Positions 15,803 to 24,189 of a stretch of DNA of 64,000 nucleotides are shown here, piece by piece. Position numbers and translations under genes: made by a program. The notes below the pieces were generated by a model, which did not search any database, was not told the DNA's origin, and worked only from the letters and a program-made list of their open reading frames with translations. Source of the stretch: CAVORB01 sp964395315 (GTDB lineage: Bacteria; Pseudomonadota; Gammaproteobacteria; Chromatiales; Chromatiaceae); NCBI GenBank assembly GCA_964395315.1, contig CAYNBI010000003.1, positions 1 through 64,000 on the forward strand. The letters are read 5' to 3'. The stretch's first letter is position 1. Every line of letters begins with the position of its first letter.

Positions 15803-17563
15803 TCAGTACACGCGCTCTTTCGGCGGAAAGGTCTCGACCGTCAGCGGCTTGGTGCGCACCGGCTTGTAGTCGAGGCGATCGCCGTCGAGGAAATACAGCG
15901 AGTGCTTCATCCAGTTGGCGTCGTCGCGCTTCGGGTAGTCCGGCCGCGAGTGGGCGCCACGGCTCTCCTTGCGGTGCAGGGCGGACACCGCGATCGCCAT
16001 GCCCACATCCAGCAGGTTCTGCAGCTCCAACGCCTCGACCCGGGCGGTGTTGAAGACCTTGGAATGGTCCTTGAGGCGCAGGTCGGGCATCCGCGCGCGC
16101 ACCGCATCGAGCTTTTTCAGGCCCTCGGTCATGATCTCGTCGGTCCGGAAGACCCCGGCATGATCCTCCATGGTCCGCGTCAGCTCCTCGCGCATGGCGT
16201 GCACAGAGATGCCCTCGCCCTGCCGGTCGAGGCTGGTGAGCCGGTCCATCGCCCGGTCCAGGCTGGCCTGGTCGAGCGAGCGGTGGAAGGGGTTGTCGCG
16301 GACGTAGTCGACGATGTCCTTGCCAGCCACCCGGCCGAACACCAGGATGTCGAGCAGGGAGTTGCCGCCCAGGCGGTTGGCCCCGTGCACCGATGCGCAA
16401 GCACACTCTCCGGCGGCATAGAGCCCGGGCTGGGCCTCCTCCCCCGTGCCGGCGGGTACCACGACCCGCCCGTAACGATCGGTCGGGATACCGCCCATGA
16501 CGTAGTGTGCGGTGGGAAAGACCGGGATCGGCTCCTCCACCGGATCGACCCCGGCGAAGATCCGGCTGCTCTCGCGGATGCCCGGCAACCGCTTGGCGAT
16601 CAGGCTCTCCCCCAGGTGATCGACCTTGAGCATCACGTGGTCGGCCTTGGGACCGCAGCCGCGACCCTCCCGCACCTCGGTGACGATCGAACGGGAAACC
16701 ACGTCGCGGCTGGCCAAGTCCTTGGCCTTGGGGGCGTAGCGCTCCATGAAGCGCTCGCCCTTGCTGTTGACCAGATATCCGCCCTCGCCGCACACACCCT
16801 CGGTAATGAGCATCCCCTTGCCGGCGATCCCGGTGGGGTGGAACTGGAAGAACTCCATGTCCATCAGCGGGATCCCCGCGCGCAGGGCCATCGCCATGCC
16901 GTCACCCGTGTTGATGTGGGCGTTCGAGGTGGTGCGGAATACCTGGCCGCAGCCGCCAGTGGCGAGCAGCGTGGTCTTGGACTCGATCAGCAGCGGCTCA
17001 CCAGTTTCGATCTCCAGCACCAGCGCGCCGCACACCACCCCTTCCTTGTCCTTCACCAGGTCAATGGCGAAGAACTCGTCAAAGAAATGGGTCTTGGCCC
17101 GGATATTCTGTTGATAAAGGGTGTGGAGGATGGCGTGACCGGTACGGTCAGCCGCCGCGCAGGTGCGGGCCGCCTGGTCGCCGCCGAAATTCTGGCTCTG
17201 GCCGCCGAACGCGCGCTGATAGATCTTTCCGTTGTCCAGGCGCGAGAAGGGAACTCCGCTGTGCTCCAGCTCGTAGACGGTGGGAATAGCCTCGCGGCAC
17301 ATGAACTCGATGGCGTCCTGGTCACCAAGATAGTCCGATCCCTTCACCGTGTCGAACATGTGCCAGTGCCAATTGTCCGGCAGCACGTTTGCCAGCGCCG
17401 CATTCACCCCGCCCTGTGCGGCGACGGTGTGAGAGCGCGTCGGGAACACCTTGGTGACCACGGCAACGCGCAGCTCCGCGTTGGCCAGCTGTATGGCCGC
17501 GTTGAGGCCGGCTCCCCCCGCGCCCACGATGAGGGCGTCGAAATGTCTCTTCTGCAATGGCAT
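15803..17563 (-). CDS. sdhA: succinate dehydrogenase flavoprotein subunit
   Basis: Catalytic flavoprotein of complex II oxidising succinate to fumarate in the TCA cycle. The N-terminus has the Rossmann motif DALIVGAGGAGLNAA, and RSHTVAAQGGVNAAL carries the histidine that binds FAD covalently. Active-site segments FFQFHPTGIAGKG, TAHYVMGGIPTD, GLYAAGECACASVHG and NRLGGNSLLD are all present. The C-terminal domain (residues 440-586) contains DHSKVFNTARVEALELQNLL and RGAHSRPDYPKRDD, as expected. The 586-residue length is normal. It follows sdhD after 111 bases. Confidence 0.97.
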   Translation of the reverse strand: MPLQKRHFDALIVGAGGAGLNAAIQLANAELRVAVVTKVFPTRSHTVAAQGGVNAALANVLPDNWHWHMFDTVKGSDYLGDQDAIEFMCREAIPTVYELEHSGVPFSRLDNGKIYQRAFGGQSQNFGGDQAARTCAAADRTGHAILHTLYQQNIRAKTHFFDEFFAIDLVKDKEGVVCGALVLEIETGEPLLIESKTTLLATGGCGQVFRTTSNAHINTGDGMAMALRAGIPLMDMEFFQFHPTGIAGKGMLITEGVCGEGGYLVNSKGERFMERYAPKAKDLASRDVVSRSIVTEVREGRGCGPKADHVMLKVDHLGESLIAKRLPGIRESSRIFAGVDPVEEPIPVFPTAHYVMGGIPTDRYGRVVVPAGTGEEAQPGLYAAGECACASVHGANRLGGNSLLDILVFGRVAGKDIVDYVRDNPFHRSLDQASLDRAMDRLTSLDRQGEGISVHAMREELTRTMEDHAGVFRTDEIMTEGLKKLDAVRARMPDLRLKDHSKVFNTARVEALELQNLLDVGMAIAVSALHRKESRGAHSRPDYPKRDDANWMKHSLYFLDGDRLDYKPVRTKPLTVETFPPKERVY

Positions 17564-17674
17564 TGTCGTTTTCGATCCTGTTATCGATTGTTCAGCGTGA
17601 CGGCGGTGCGCCCGGACTAGCGGGACACCGAGGTCGTCCGGCGGCTTTGGGTGGCGCGCTGCAACACGCCGGAT

Positions 17675-18022
17675 CTAGGCCCCTGCGACGTGGGCAAGGA
17701 CGACGACCTTGAGCGCCCACAGTCCGCTGGCCACCAGGCCGAAACCCAGCAGCGTCAGCACCGTGACCCGCGCGGCGATGGGGTGAACATAGTCGATCAC
17801 CGCATCGCGAAAGCCCACCCAGGCGTGCAGCAGCAAGGCGCCGAAGAACAGCAGCAAGCCGATGCTGACCCCGGGCCGGCTCAACCAGGCGACCCACTGC
17901 GCGTGGTCCGAAGGGGGATTCGCGGACATGGCCAGAATCAGGTAAGGGAAGTAGAGCAGCAGATAGACCGCCGTGACGCGCTGCAGCACCCACGCCCGCA
18001 GTCCCGTTGCCTGGCGACTCAT
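17675..18022 (-). CDS. sdhD: succinate dehydrogenase membrane anchor subunit
   Basis: Small membrane anchor subunit of complex II, binding haem b and ubiquinone with SdhC. It has three hydrophobic segments in 115 residues. The start MSRQATGLRAWVLQRVTAVY and the later LLLHAWVGFRDAVIDYVHP are characteristic; the His in HAWVG is the predicted haem ligand. Its ATG overlaps the sdhC stop by 4 bases (18019-18022), a coupled pair. The Asp/Tyr of the quinone site are likely in RDAVIDYV. Confidence 0.93.
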   Translation of the reverse strand: MSRQATGLRAWVLQRVTAVYLLLYFPYLILAMSANPPSDHAQWVAWLSRPGVSIGLLLFFGALLLHAWVGFRDAVIDYVHPIAARVTVLTLLGFGLVASGLWALKVVVLAHVAGA

Positions 18023-18408
18023 GACAGCACCACCGTGAGCAGCAGGGCCAGCAATGGCGCCGCGGCCAGCACTGCGATCGCCGTTTGCTGATAGACGGGC
18101 TTATCGACACCGACATCCACATCCAGCAGCAGGTACCGAATGCCGGCCAGGAAGTGATGCATCAGGGCCCACAGCGCGAGAAACAGCAGGACCTTGAACG
18201 GGAGGCCCGTAGCAGTTTCCCGCACGGCGGCAAATCCCTCCGGACTGGATGTAGATTTGTCCAGGAGGTAGATCAGCGCCGGGATCCCGAGCACCATGAC
18301 CACACCGGAGATGCGATGGCCGATGGACATGAGCCCGGCGACAGGGAGGCGGATCTTGGTCAGATCCAGGAATACAGGCCTACGTTGGGCGTTGGTCGTC
18401 ATTGTCAT
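18019..18408 (-). CDS. sdhC: succinate dehydrogenase cytochrome b556 subunit
   Basis: Membrane anchor subunit of complex II, first gene of the operon. The sequence RPVFLDLTKIRLPVAGLMSI then HRISGVVMVLG matches the quinone-site SxxHRxxG region of SdhC, and HHFLAGIRYLLLDV carries the haem-ligand histidine. Three transmembrane helices are visible in 129 residues. The start may be 18408 or the next ATG at 18402. A perfect hairpin (18426-18454) stands 17 bases upstream in the leader. Confidence 0.93.
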   Translation of the reverse strand: MTMTTNAQRRPVFLDLTKIRLPVAGLMSIGHRISGVVMVLGIPALIYLLDKSTSSPEGFAAVRETATGLPFKVLLFLALWALMHHFLAGIRYLLLDVDVGVDKPVYQQTAIAVLAAAPLLALLLTVVLS

Positions 18409-18425
18409 TTTTCCGCTTGGAAAGG

Positions 18426-18454
18426 GCCCTGGTTGACCCCGCGAGGACCAGGGC
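18426..18454 (-). promoter_or_regulatory. stem-loop in the sdhC leader
   Basis: GCCCTGGT (18426-18433) pairs perfectly with ACCAGGGC (18447-18454) around a 13-base loop, 17 bases upstream of the sdhC start on the transcribed minus strand. No T-run follows it. It could block or protect the leader, or be a terminator-like structure of an upstream transcript. Confidence 0.4.
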
Positions 18455-19155
18455 TATTGTTATCCGCCGCCTGCGCGGCGACGATGGGTTATCCCTCTTG
18501 GGCGGGTGATGCGCAGTCCCTTTGCGCCGCCGATTCTTGAGCCGTCCAGGAAGACGTCGATCCTACGGAGTTCATCCGCCCCGGCCATCTACCGGGCGAT
18601 CGGACCTCGCTCCGCTTGACACATCCCTTGCTCGCTTCGACCGGGTCGACGCGCCTCGCGCCAGAGATCGGTGAGCTGCAACCTACCGATTCAAACCAGA
18701 TGCCAGTCCGACGGCGACTCCCAGTCCGAAGCCGAAATCCCGATCCCGTCGGTTCAGCATAGACAACCTTTTCGGAAAACGGGTTCCGGATTACGCACAC
18801 CCGGTGACTCGCCCACGCCGAACCCCGACGTACTTCCGTGCGCATGGCGCGGGAACATCGCCCGGCTCGACGCGAATCCGTCGGGGCGAAACCATCGCAC
18901 ACTTTGTGCGCCGCAGCAAATTCTCGATTCCCCGATCACCCTGGCATCGGCCCGAGCCCACTCCGGAGGTCTTTTTCGACACCGCTGCGGCAGGAATGGA
19001 CCAAAGGGCACACCGGAATTTGCCGAATCGGGCCAAGATAAAGCCGATGGGGAGACGGGCCAGGAGAGCAGGCCCTTCACGCGGGTCGGAACGGAGAGTT
19101 TAGTAGAGGCCCTGGTGCGGACCAAGCGGGCGGGAGGCGGCAGGCCCCGGTGGCT

Positions 19156-19179
19156 GGCGGCCCCTGGGGCGGGGCCGCC
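19156..19179 (-). terminator. GC-rich hairpin after the 63-residue ORF
   Basis: GGCGGCCCC (19156-19164) pairs perfectly with GGGGCCGCC (19171-19179) with a 6-base loop, 12 bases past the stop of the small minus-strand gene. There is no T-tract after the stem, so if it ends transcription it is not a canonical intrinsic terminator. Confidence 0.4.
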
Positions 19180-19191
19180 GTCGCAGAAAGG

Positions 19192-19383
19192 TCAGTCGGA
19201 ATCGGCGCCCCAGGAAGCCATGGCGGACGAGGCGCCCGCGCCCGGGCGCATGTCGGCGAGGAAGCGCGCGATCTGGTGGGCACTCAGCTCTTGCACTTCA
19301 TAGCTCTGAAGCGTTCCCTCGAGGGAAAAATGCTCACTGGGGCGCTGCTCCGTCTTTGCGGTATTGCTCGTGCTCCGGCTCAT
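19192..19383 (-). CDS. small hypothetical protein, 63 residues
   Basis: Short gene supported mainly by its ribosome site: AGAGGAG lies 8 bases before the ATG at 19383. The protein has no transmembrane segment or signal peptide. Its middle (SYEVQELSAHQIARFLADMR) looks like a compact helix and the ends are Ser/Thr/Gly/Ala rich. No family recognised. It is divergent from the formate dehydrogenase operon across 277 bases, and a GC-rich hairpin follows its stop. A role tied to formate dehydrogenase (the fdsD position in some operons) was considered, but it does not resemble the FdsD delta subunit. Confidence 0.55.
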   Translation of the reverse strand: MSRSTSNTAKTEQRPSEHFSLEGTLQSYEVQELSAHQIARFLADMRPGAGASSAMASWGADSD

Positions 19384-19660
19384 CTCATTGCTCCTCTTGC
19401 GCGCTTCGGCGACTCTGTGTTCGTTTGGTCAGGCGTTGATCGGCGTGATCCATCCCGTTGATGCAGAGTGTGTACGCTCGCCCGCCAGGATTCCGAGACC
19501 TGTCGCACGAATTGCATGCATCGCCGGGGCTCCGGTGCATCGGGTCGATCCCGGCCGGTTGCAATTCGCAGGACCTCTGCTTCAATCGGGTAACGGACGG
19601 ACGGCCTTCGTCTGGTCGCCGGCCCGAACGACCGTTCACAACCGCAGGCGCAATGACACC

Positions 19661-21343
19661 GTGTCCGAGCTCTTTACACCGAACCACAGACCGCGACCAC
19701 AGCCCAGGGGCCGTCGCGCCGGACCCGAGACGCGGGCGCGTCTGGACGCGGTTCTCTGCGGCATGCCCCGGCGCCGGGACCTGCTCATCGAGCACCTTCA
19801 CCGCATTCAGGATTCGCTCGGACATCTCCCTGCCGACCTGTTGACCGCGCTCGCCGACGCGCTTTCTCTCTCCGTGGTGGAGGTCTACGAGGTCGCGAGC
19901 TTCTATCACCACTTCGACCTGGTGCGCGAGCATGAGCACCGGCCTCCGGCCGTGACGGTCCGCGTCTGTGACTCGATAGCCTGCGCACTGGCCGGAGCGG
20001 AGGTCTTGGCAGAAGGATTGTCGGCAGGCCTGGGGCCTGAGGTGCGGGTTCAGCGGGTATCTTGCGTGGGGCGCTGCGACGCCGCTCCGATCGCCGTGGT
20101 GGGACGCCATCCGTTGCCGGCAGCGACGCCGGACCGCATCGCCGACGCCATCACGGCCGGCGAGCTCGAGGACAGGGTCCCTGCAGCGGAGGACTACCAC
20201 GCCTACCGCTCCGCGGGCGGCTACGAGTTTCTGCGGGACCTGACCCTGCACGCCAGCGACGAGCGCCGGGAATGGGTCATCGCCGAAATCGAACGCTCGG
20301 AACTGCGAGGCCTGGGCGGCGCCGGCTTCCCCGCCGGGCGCAAGTGGCGAATAGTGCGCGCGCAGCCTTCACCCAGGCTGATGGCCGTGAACCTGGACGA
20401 GGGAGAGCCGGGCACCTTCAAGGATCGATACCACCTCGAGACGCGCCCCCACCGCTTCCTCGATGGCATGCTGATCGCTGCCAACGCGGTGGGGATCGAT
20501 GCGATCTACGTCTACCTTCGCGACGAGTACGCGGGCTGCCGCGCCCTGCTGGAGCGGGAGCTTGACCGACTCCAGGCGGACCCGCCCTGCCCCATCCCGC
20601 CCATCGAGCTCCGACGCGGCGCCGGCGCCTATGTCTGTGGGGAGGAGTCGGCCATGATCGAGTCCATCGAAGGCCGGCGCGGCCTGCCCCGCCTGCGCCC
20701 ACCCTACGTGGCCGAGCGCGGGCTTTTCGGTCGACCGACCCTGGTACACAACCTGGAGACCCTGCACTGGGTGCCCGAGATCCTGCAACGGGGCGCCGAC
20801 TGGTTCCTCTCGCACGGCCGCAACGGTCGCCGCGGTTTGCGCACGTTCTCCCTGAGCGGACGGGTGAATCGACCCGGCGTGTACGCGGCCCCGGCGGGCA
20901 TCAGCGCCAGCGCGCTGATCGACGAGTACGGCGGCGGCCTGCCCGCAGGGAAGCGGTTGAGGGCCTACTTCCCGGGCGGCGCCTCGGGGGGCATCCTCCC
21001 GGCTAGCCTGGCGGACCTGCCACTGGACTTCGACAGTCTGCAGGACTATGGCTGCTTTGTCGGCTCGGCGGCGGTCGTCGTCCTCGCGGAAGGAGACAGC
21101 GTGCGCGAGGCGGCGCACAACGCCATGCGTTTCTTCGCCCGCGAATCCTGCGGTCAGTGCACGCCCTGCCGGGTCGGCTGCGACCGCGCGGCGCGCCTGA
21201 TGGCCGCCCCCGATTGGGACCTGCCGTCCCTCCAGGACCTGGCCACGGTCCTGGCCGACGCATCGATCTGCGGCCTCGGGCAGGCCGCGCCCAACCCGCT
21301 GCGCTGCCTGATCCGGTATTTCCCCGAGGAGCTCGGCCGATGA
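19661..21343 (+). CDS. fdhB: NAD-dependent formate dehydrogenase diaphorase subunit, NuoE-NuoF fusion
   Basis: NADH-linked diaphorase subunit of a cytoplasmic molybdenum formate dehydrogenase, fusing the gamma and beta (FdsG and FdsB) parts. Residues about 25-165 are NuoE-like with the [2Fe-2S] ligands C103, C108, C135 and C139 (VCDSIAC, SCVGRC). Residues about 200-560 are NuoF-like, with the FMN loop GLGGAGFPAGRKW, the NADH motif RRGAGAYVCGEESAMIESIE and the [4Fe-4S] motif SCGQCTPCRVG with a later Cys in ICGLGQ. The frame is open from 19364, but the upstream part has no family similarity; GTG 19661 is the likely start, giving 560 residues. Its stop overlaps the next ATG by 4 bases. Confidence 0.9.
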   Translation: MSELFTPNHRPRPQPRGRRAGPETRARLDAVLCGMPRRRDLLIEHLHRIQDSLGHLPADLLTALADALSLSVVEVYEVASFYHHFDLVREHEHRPPAVTVRVCDSIACALAGAEVLAEGLSAGLGPEVRVQRVSCVGRCDAAPIAVVGRHPLPAATPDRIADAITAGELEDRVPAAEDYHAYRSAGGYEFLRDLTLHASDERREWVIAEIERSELRGLGGAGFPAGRKWRIVRAQPSPRLMAVNLDEGEPGTFKDRYHLETRPHRFLDGMLIAANAVGIDAIYVYLRDEYAGCRALLERELDRLQADPPCPIPPIELRRGAGAYVCGEESAMIESIEGRRGLPRLRPPYVAERGLFGRPTLVHNLETLHWVPEILQRGADWFLSHGRNGRRGLRTFSLSGRVNRPGVYAAPAGISASALIDEYGGGLPAGKRLRAYFPGGASGGILPASLADLPLDFDSLQDYGCFVGSAAVVVLAEGDSVREAAHNAMRFFARESCGQCTPCRVGCDRAARLMAAPDWDLPSLQDLATVLADASICGLGQAAPNPLRCLIRYFPEELGR

Positions 21344-24045
21344 GCACCGATATTCAGTTCCGCCTGGACGGGCAGGAGGTATCTGCGCTCCCCGGAGAGA
21401 CCATCCTTCAGGCGGCAGCCCGCCATGGCCGTGAGATCCCCCATCTCTGCCAGCGAGAGGGCATGCGACCGGACGGCAACTGCCGCGCCTGCGTTGTCGA
21501 GATCACCGGTGAGCGAGCACTGGCCGCAGCCTGCTGCCGCCGCCCGGCCGAGGGCATGGAGGTCGCGAGCGCTAGCGAGCGAGCGCGCAAATCCCAGAGG
21601 CTGGTGCTGGAGCTGCTACAGTCGGAGATCGGCGCGGGCAGCGGCGAGCTGGCGCGCTGGGCCTCGCTCCTCGGCCTTGGCAGCGCCCGGTTCGGGAACA
21701 GAGTCCAGCCCACGGCCGACACCTCCCACCCCGCCATCATCGTCAACCTCGACGCCTGCATTCAGTGCACCCGCTGCGTACGCGCCTGCCGCGAGGTGCA
21801 GGTCAACGACGTCATCGGCATGGCCGGACGCGGAGCGGCGACCCGCATCGTCTTCGACCTCGAGGACCCCCTTGGCGAATCCAGCTGCGTTGGCTGCGGC
21901 GAATGCGTTCAGGCCTGCCCGACCGGGGCACTGGCGCCCGCCGTCCCGGCAGGGCGTGCGGAGCCCGAACGCATGGTCGACTCCGTCTGCCCATACTGTG
22001 GTGTGGGTTGCCAGATCCGATTCCAGATCCGCGACGATCGAATCGTCGCCGTGGAGGGTCGCGACGGGCCGAGCAACGAGGGGCGCCTGTGCATCAAGGG
22101 CCGCTTCGGCTTCGACTACGCGCACCATCCGCAACGACTCACCCGCCCTCTGATCCGACGCCGGGACGCGCCCAAGAGGTCCGATCCCGACTTTGAGGCG
22201 GATCCCGGCGCGGTCTTCCGCGAGGCAACCTGGGACGAGGCCCTGGACCTGGCCGCAGGCGGTCTCGCTCGCGTCAAGCGCGCGCACGGACCAAGGGCGC
22301 TCGCGGGCTTCGGCTCGGCGAAAGGCAGCAACGAGGAGGCCTACCTGTTCCAGAAGCTGGTGCGCACCGGTTTCGGCAGCAACAACGTGGACCACTGCAC
22401 CCGCCTGTGCCATGCCTCGTCCGTGGCCGCCTTGCTGCAGATGATCGGCTCGGCCGCGGTCTCCAACCCGGTGGCGGACGTGAGCGAGGCCGAGGTCATC
22501 GTCGTCATCGGCTCCAACACCACCGAGAATCACCCGGTTGCGGCCACCTTCATGAAGAACGCCGCCCGCGCCGGAAAGACCCTGATCCTGATGGACCCGC
22601 GCCGCACCGCGCTCGCCCGCCACGCGCATTTCTTCCTGCCGTTCCGTCCCGACACCGACGTGGCCATGCTCAACGCCATCATGCAGTCGGTGATCGAGCA
22701 GGACCTGGTGGACGCGGCCTTCATTGCCCACCGCACCGAGGGCTACGAGGCGCTCAAGGACCATCTGCGGGACTTCACGCCCGAACGCATGGCCCCCATC
22801 TGCGGCATTGACGCCGAGACCTTGCGGGAGGTGGCGCGGGTCTACGCGAGCGCGCCTGGCTCCATGATCTTCTGGGGCATGGGCATCTCCCAGCACGTGC
22901 ACGGGACCGACAATGCGCGTTGCCTGATCGACCTCGCCCTGATGACCGGCCAGATCGGCCGCCCCGGCACGGGACTCCACCCCTTGCGCGGGCAGAACAA
23001 CGTCCAGGGGGCGTCGGACGCCGGCCTCATTCCCATGGTGTTCCCGGACTATCAACCGGTGAACGACCCGGCGGCCAGGGAGTGTTTCGAGGACCTGTGG
23101 AACGCGCCCCTCGATGACCGCCCCGGACTCACGGTGGTGGAGGTGATGCACGCCGCGGTCCGCGGCGAGGTGCGGGGAATGTACGTCATGGGCGAGAACC
23201 CGGCCATGTCCGACCCCAACCTGAACCAGGCCCGCTCGGCCCTGGCCGCGCTCGAGCACCTGGTGGTGCAGGACATCTTCCTCACCGAGACCGCGTGGTA
23301 CGCGGATGTGGTGTTGCCCGCCTCCGCGCTCCCGGAGAAGACGGGCACCTACACCAACACGGACCGCAGGGTACAGCTCGGCAGGCAGGCGCTCGATCCG
23401 CCCGGCGAGGCACGCCACGACCTGACGATCATCATCGACATGGCCCGGCGCCTGGGACTCGGCTGGGACTACGCCGGACCCAGGGCCGTATTCGAGGAGA
23501 TGCGCCGAGCCATGCCGAGCATCGCGGGCATTTCCTGGGAGAGGCTGGAGCGCGAAGGTGCCGTCACCTACCCATGCCGGAACGAGGGCGATCCTGGGGA
23601 GTCCGTCATCTTCACCGAAGCCTTCCCGCGCCCCGGCGGCAGAGGATTGCTGGTCCCGGTGGCCTTCACGAACGCCGACGAGCTGCCCGACGACGCCTAT
23701 CCCTGGATCCTGGTCACGGGCCGACAGCTCGAGCACTGGCACACAGGTGCCATGACCCGGCGATCCGCCGTGTTGCACGCCATCGAGCCCTGGCCCGTTG
23801 TCTGCCTGCATCCGCTGGAGCTCGAGCGTACCGGGACGATGCCCGGTCAACTGCTGCGCGTCCGCTCCCGCCGCGGCGAGGTGATCGCCTACGCTCGTGC
23901 GGATGACGGGCTGGCGCCCGGCCAGGTCTTTCTCCCCTTCTGTTATCGGGAGGCCGCAGCCAACCTGCTCACCAACGACGCCCTCGACCCCGACGGCAAG
24001 ATCCCCGAGTTCAAGTTCTGCGCCGTCGCCCTCGCACCAGCCTGA
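21340..24045 (+). CDS. fdhA: NAD-dependent formate dehydrogenase alpha (catalytic molybdenum) subunit
   Basis: Catalytic subunit oxidising formate to CO2 with a bis-MGD molybdenum or tungsten cofactor, handing electrons to the diaphorase. From the N-terminus: a [2Fe-2S] ferredoxin domain (C37, C48, C51 and C65 or C66), a His/Cys region, two [4Fe-4S] motifs (CIQCTRCVRAC and CVGCGECVQAC), the [4Fe-4S] CPYCGVGC site with a later CIKGR, and the Moco domains. Mo ligand C357 followed by H358 (RLCHASSVAAL) matches the Sec-His of E. coli FdhF, with Cys in place of Sec. The 901-residue length is normal. The start overlaps fdhB (ATGA). No fdhD, fdsC or Moco gene is in view. Confidence 0.94.
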   Translation: MSTDIQFRLDGQEVSALPGETILQAAARHGREIPHLCQREGMRPDGNCRACVVEITGERALAAACCRRPAEGMEVASASERARKSQRLVLELLQSEIGAGSGELARWASLLGLGSARFGNRVQPTADTSHPAIIVNLDACIQCTRCVRACREVQVNDVIGMAGRGAATRIVFDLEDPLGESSCVGCGECVQACPTGALAPAVPAGRAEPERMVDSVCPYCGVGCQIRFQIRDDRIVAVEGRDGPSNEGRLCIKGRFGFDYAHHPQRLTRPLIRRRDAPKRSDPDFEADPGAVFREATWDEALDLAAGGLARVKRAHGPRALAGFGSAKGSNEEAYLFQKLVRTGFGSNNVDHCTRLCHASSVAALLQMIGSAAVSNPVADVSEAEVIVVIGSNTTENHPVAATFMKNAARAGKTLILMDPRRTALARHAHFFLPFRPDTDVAMLNAIMQSVIEQDLVDAAFIAHRTEGYEALKDHLRDFTPERMAPICGIDAETLREVARVYASAPGSMIFWGMGISQHVHGTDNARCLIDLALMTGQIGRPGTGLHPLRGQNNVQGASDAGLIPMVFPDYQPVNDPAARECFEDLWNAPLDDRPGLTVVEVMHAAVRGEVRGMYVMGENPAMSDPNLNQARSALAALEHLVVQDIFLTETAWYADVVLPASALPEKTGTYTNTDRRVQLGRQALDPPGEARHDLTIIIDMARRLGLGWDYAGPRAVFEEMRRAMPSIAGISWERLEREGAVTYPCRNEGDPGESVIFTEAFPRPGGRGLLVPVAFTNADELPDDAYPWILVTGRQLEHWHTGAMTRRSAVLHAIEPWPVVCLHPLELERTGTMPGQLLRVRSRRGEVIAYARADDGLAPGQVFLPFCYREAAANLLTNDALDPDGKIPEFKFCAVALAPA

Positions 24046-24189
24046 CGCTGGCGTGACGGGCGCCACAAAACAGCGGCGCAGGTTGCGCTGAAATTGGCCC
24101 ATCAGTGGCAGTTTGCGCTAATCTTACGTCCCATCAAGCGGATACGGGTCCGCGCGCTTCGCCCTCCCGGCGAACCACGAAGCATACAG

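Larger units (their letters stand above)
18409..19191. other. 783-base region without a convincing gene
   Basis: This stretch upstream of sdhC contains only implausible ORFs (high Ser/Arg/Pro, no ribosome sites, no family motifs). Near the sdhC start are GCCCTGGT/ACCAGGGC (18426-18454) and CGCCGC/GCGGCG (18465-18480). The middle, about 18540-19080, has no long repeat or gene signature that I can see and may be decayed sequence, a non-coding RNA locus or a regulatory region. Confidence 0.45.

Noticed and set aside
15092..17620. 842-residue plus-strand ORF antisense to sdhAB
   Set aside because: A shadow of sdhA and sdhB caused by high GC; the minus-strand genes carry all cofactor motifs.
18671..19303. 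210-residue plus-strand ORF in the gap upstream of sdhC
   Set aside because: Composition is Ser/Arg/Pro-rich, there is no ribosome site, no family motif, and it overlaps the better-supported 63-residue minus-strand gene.
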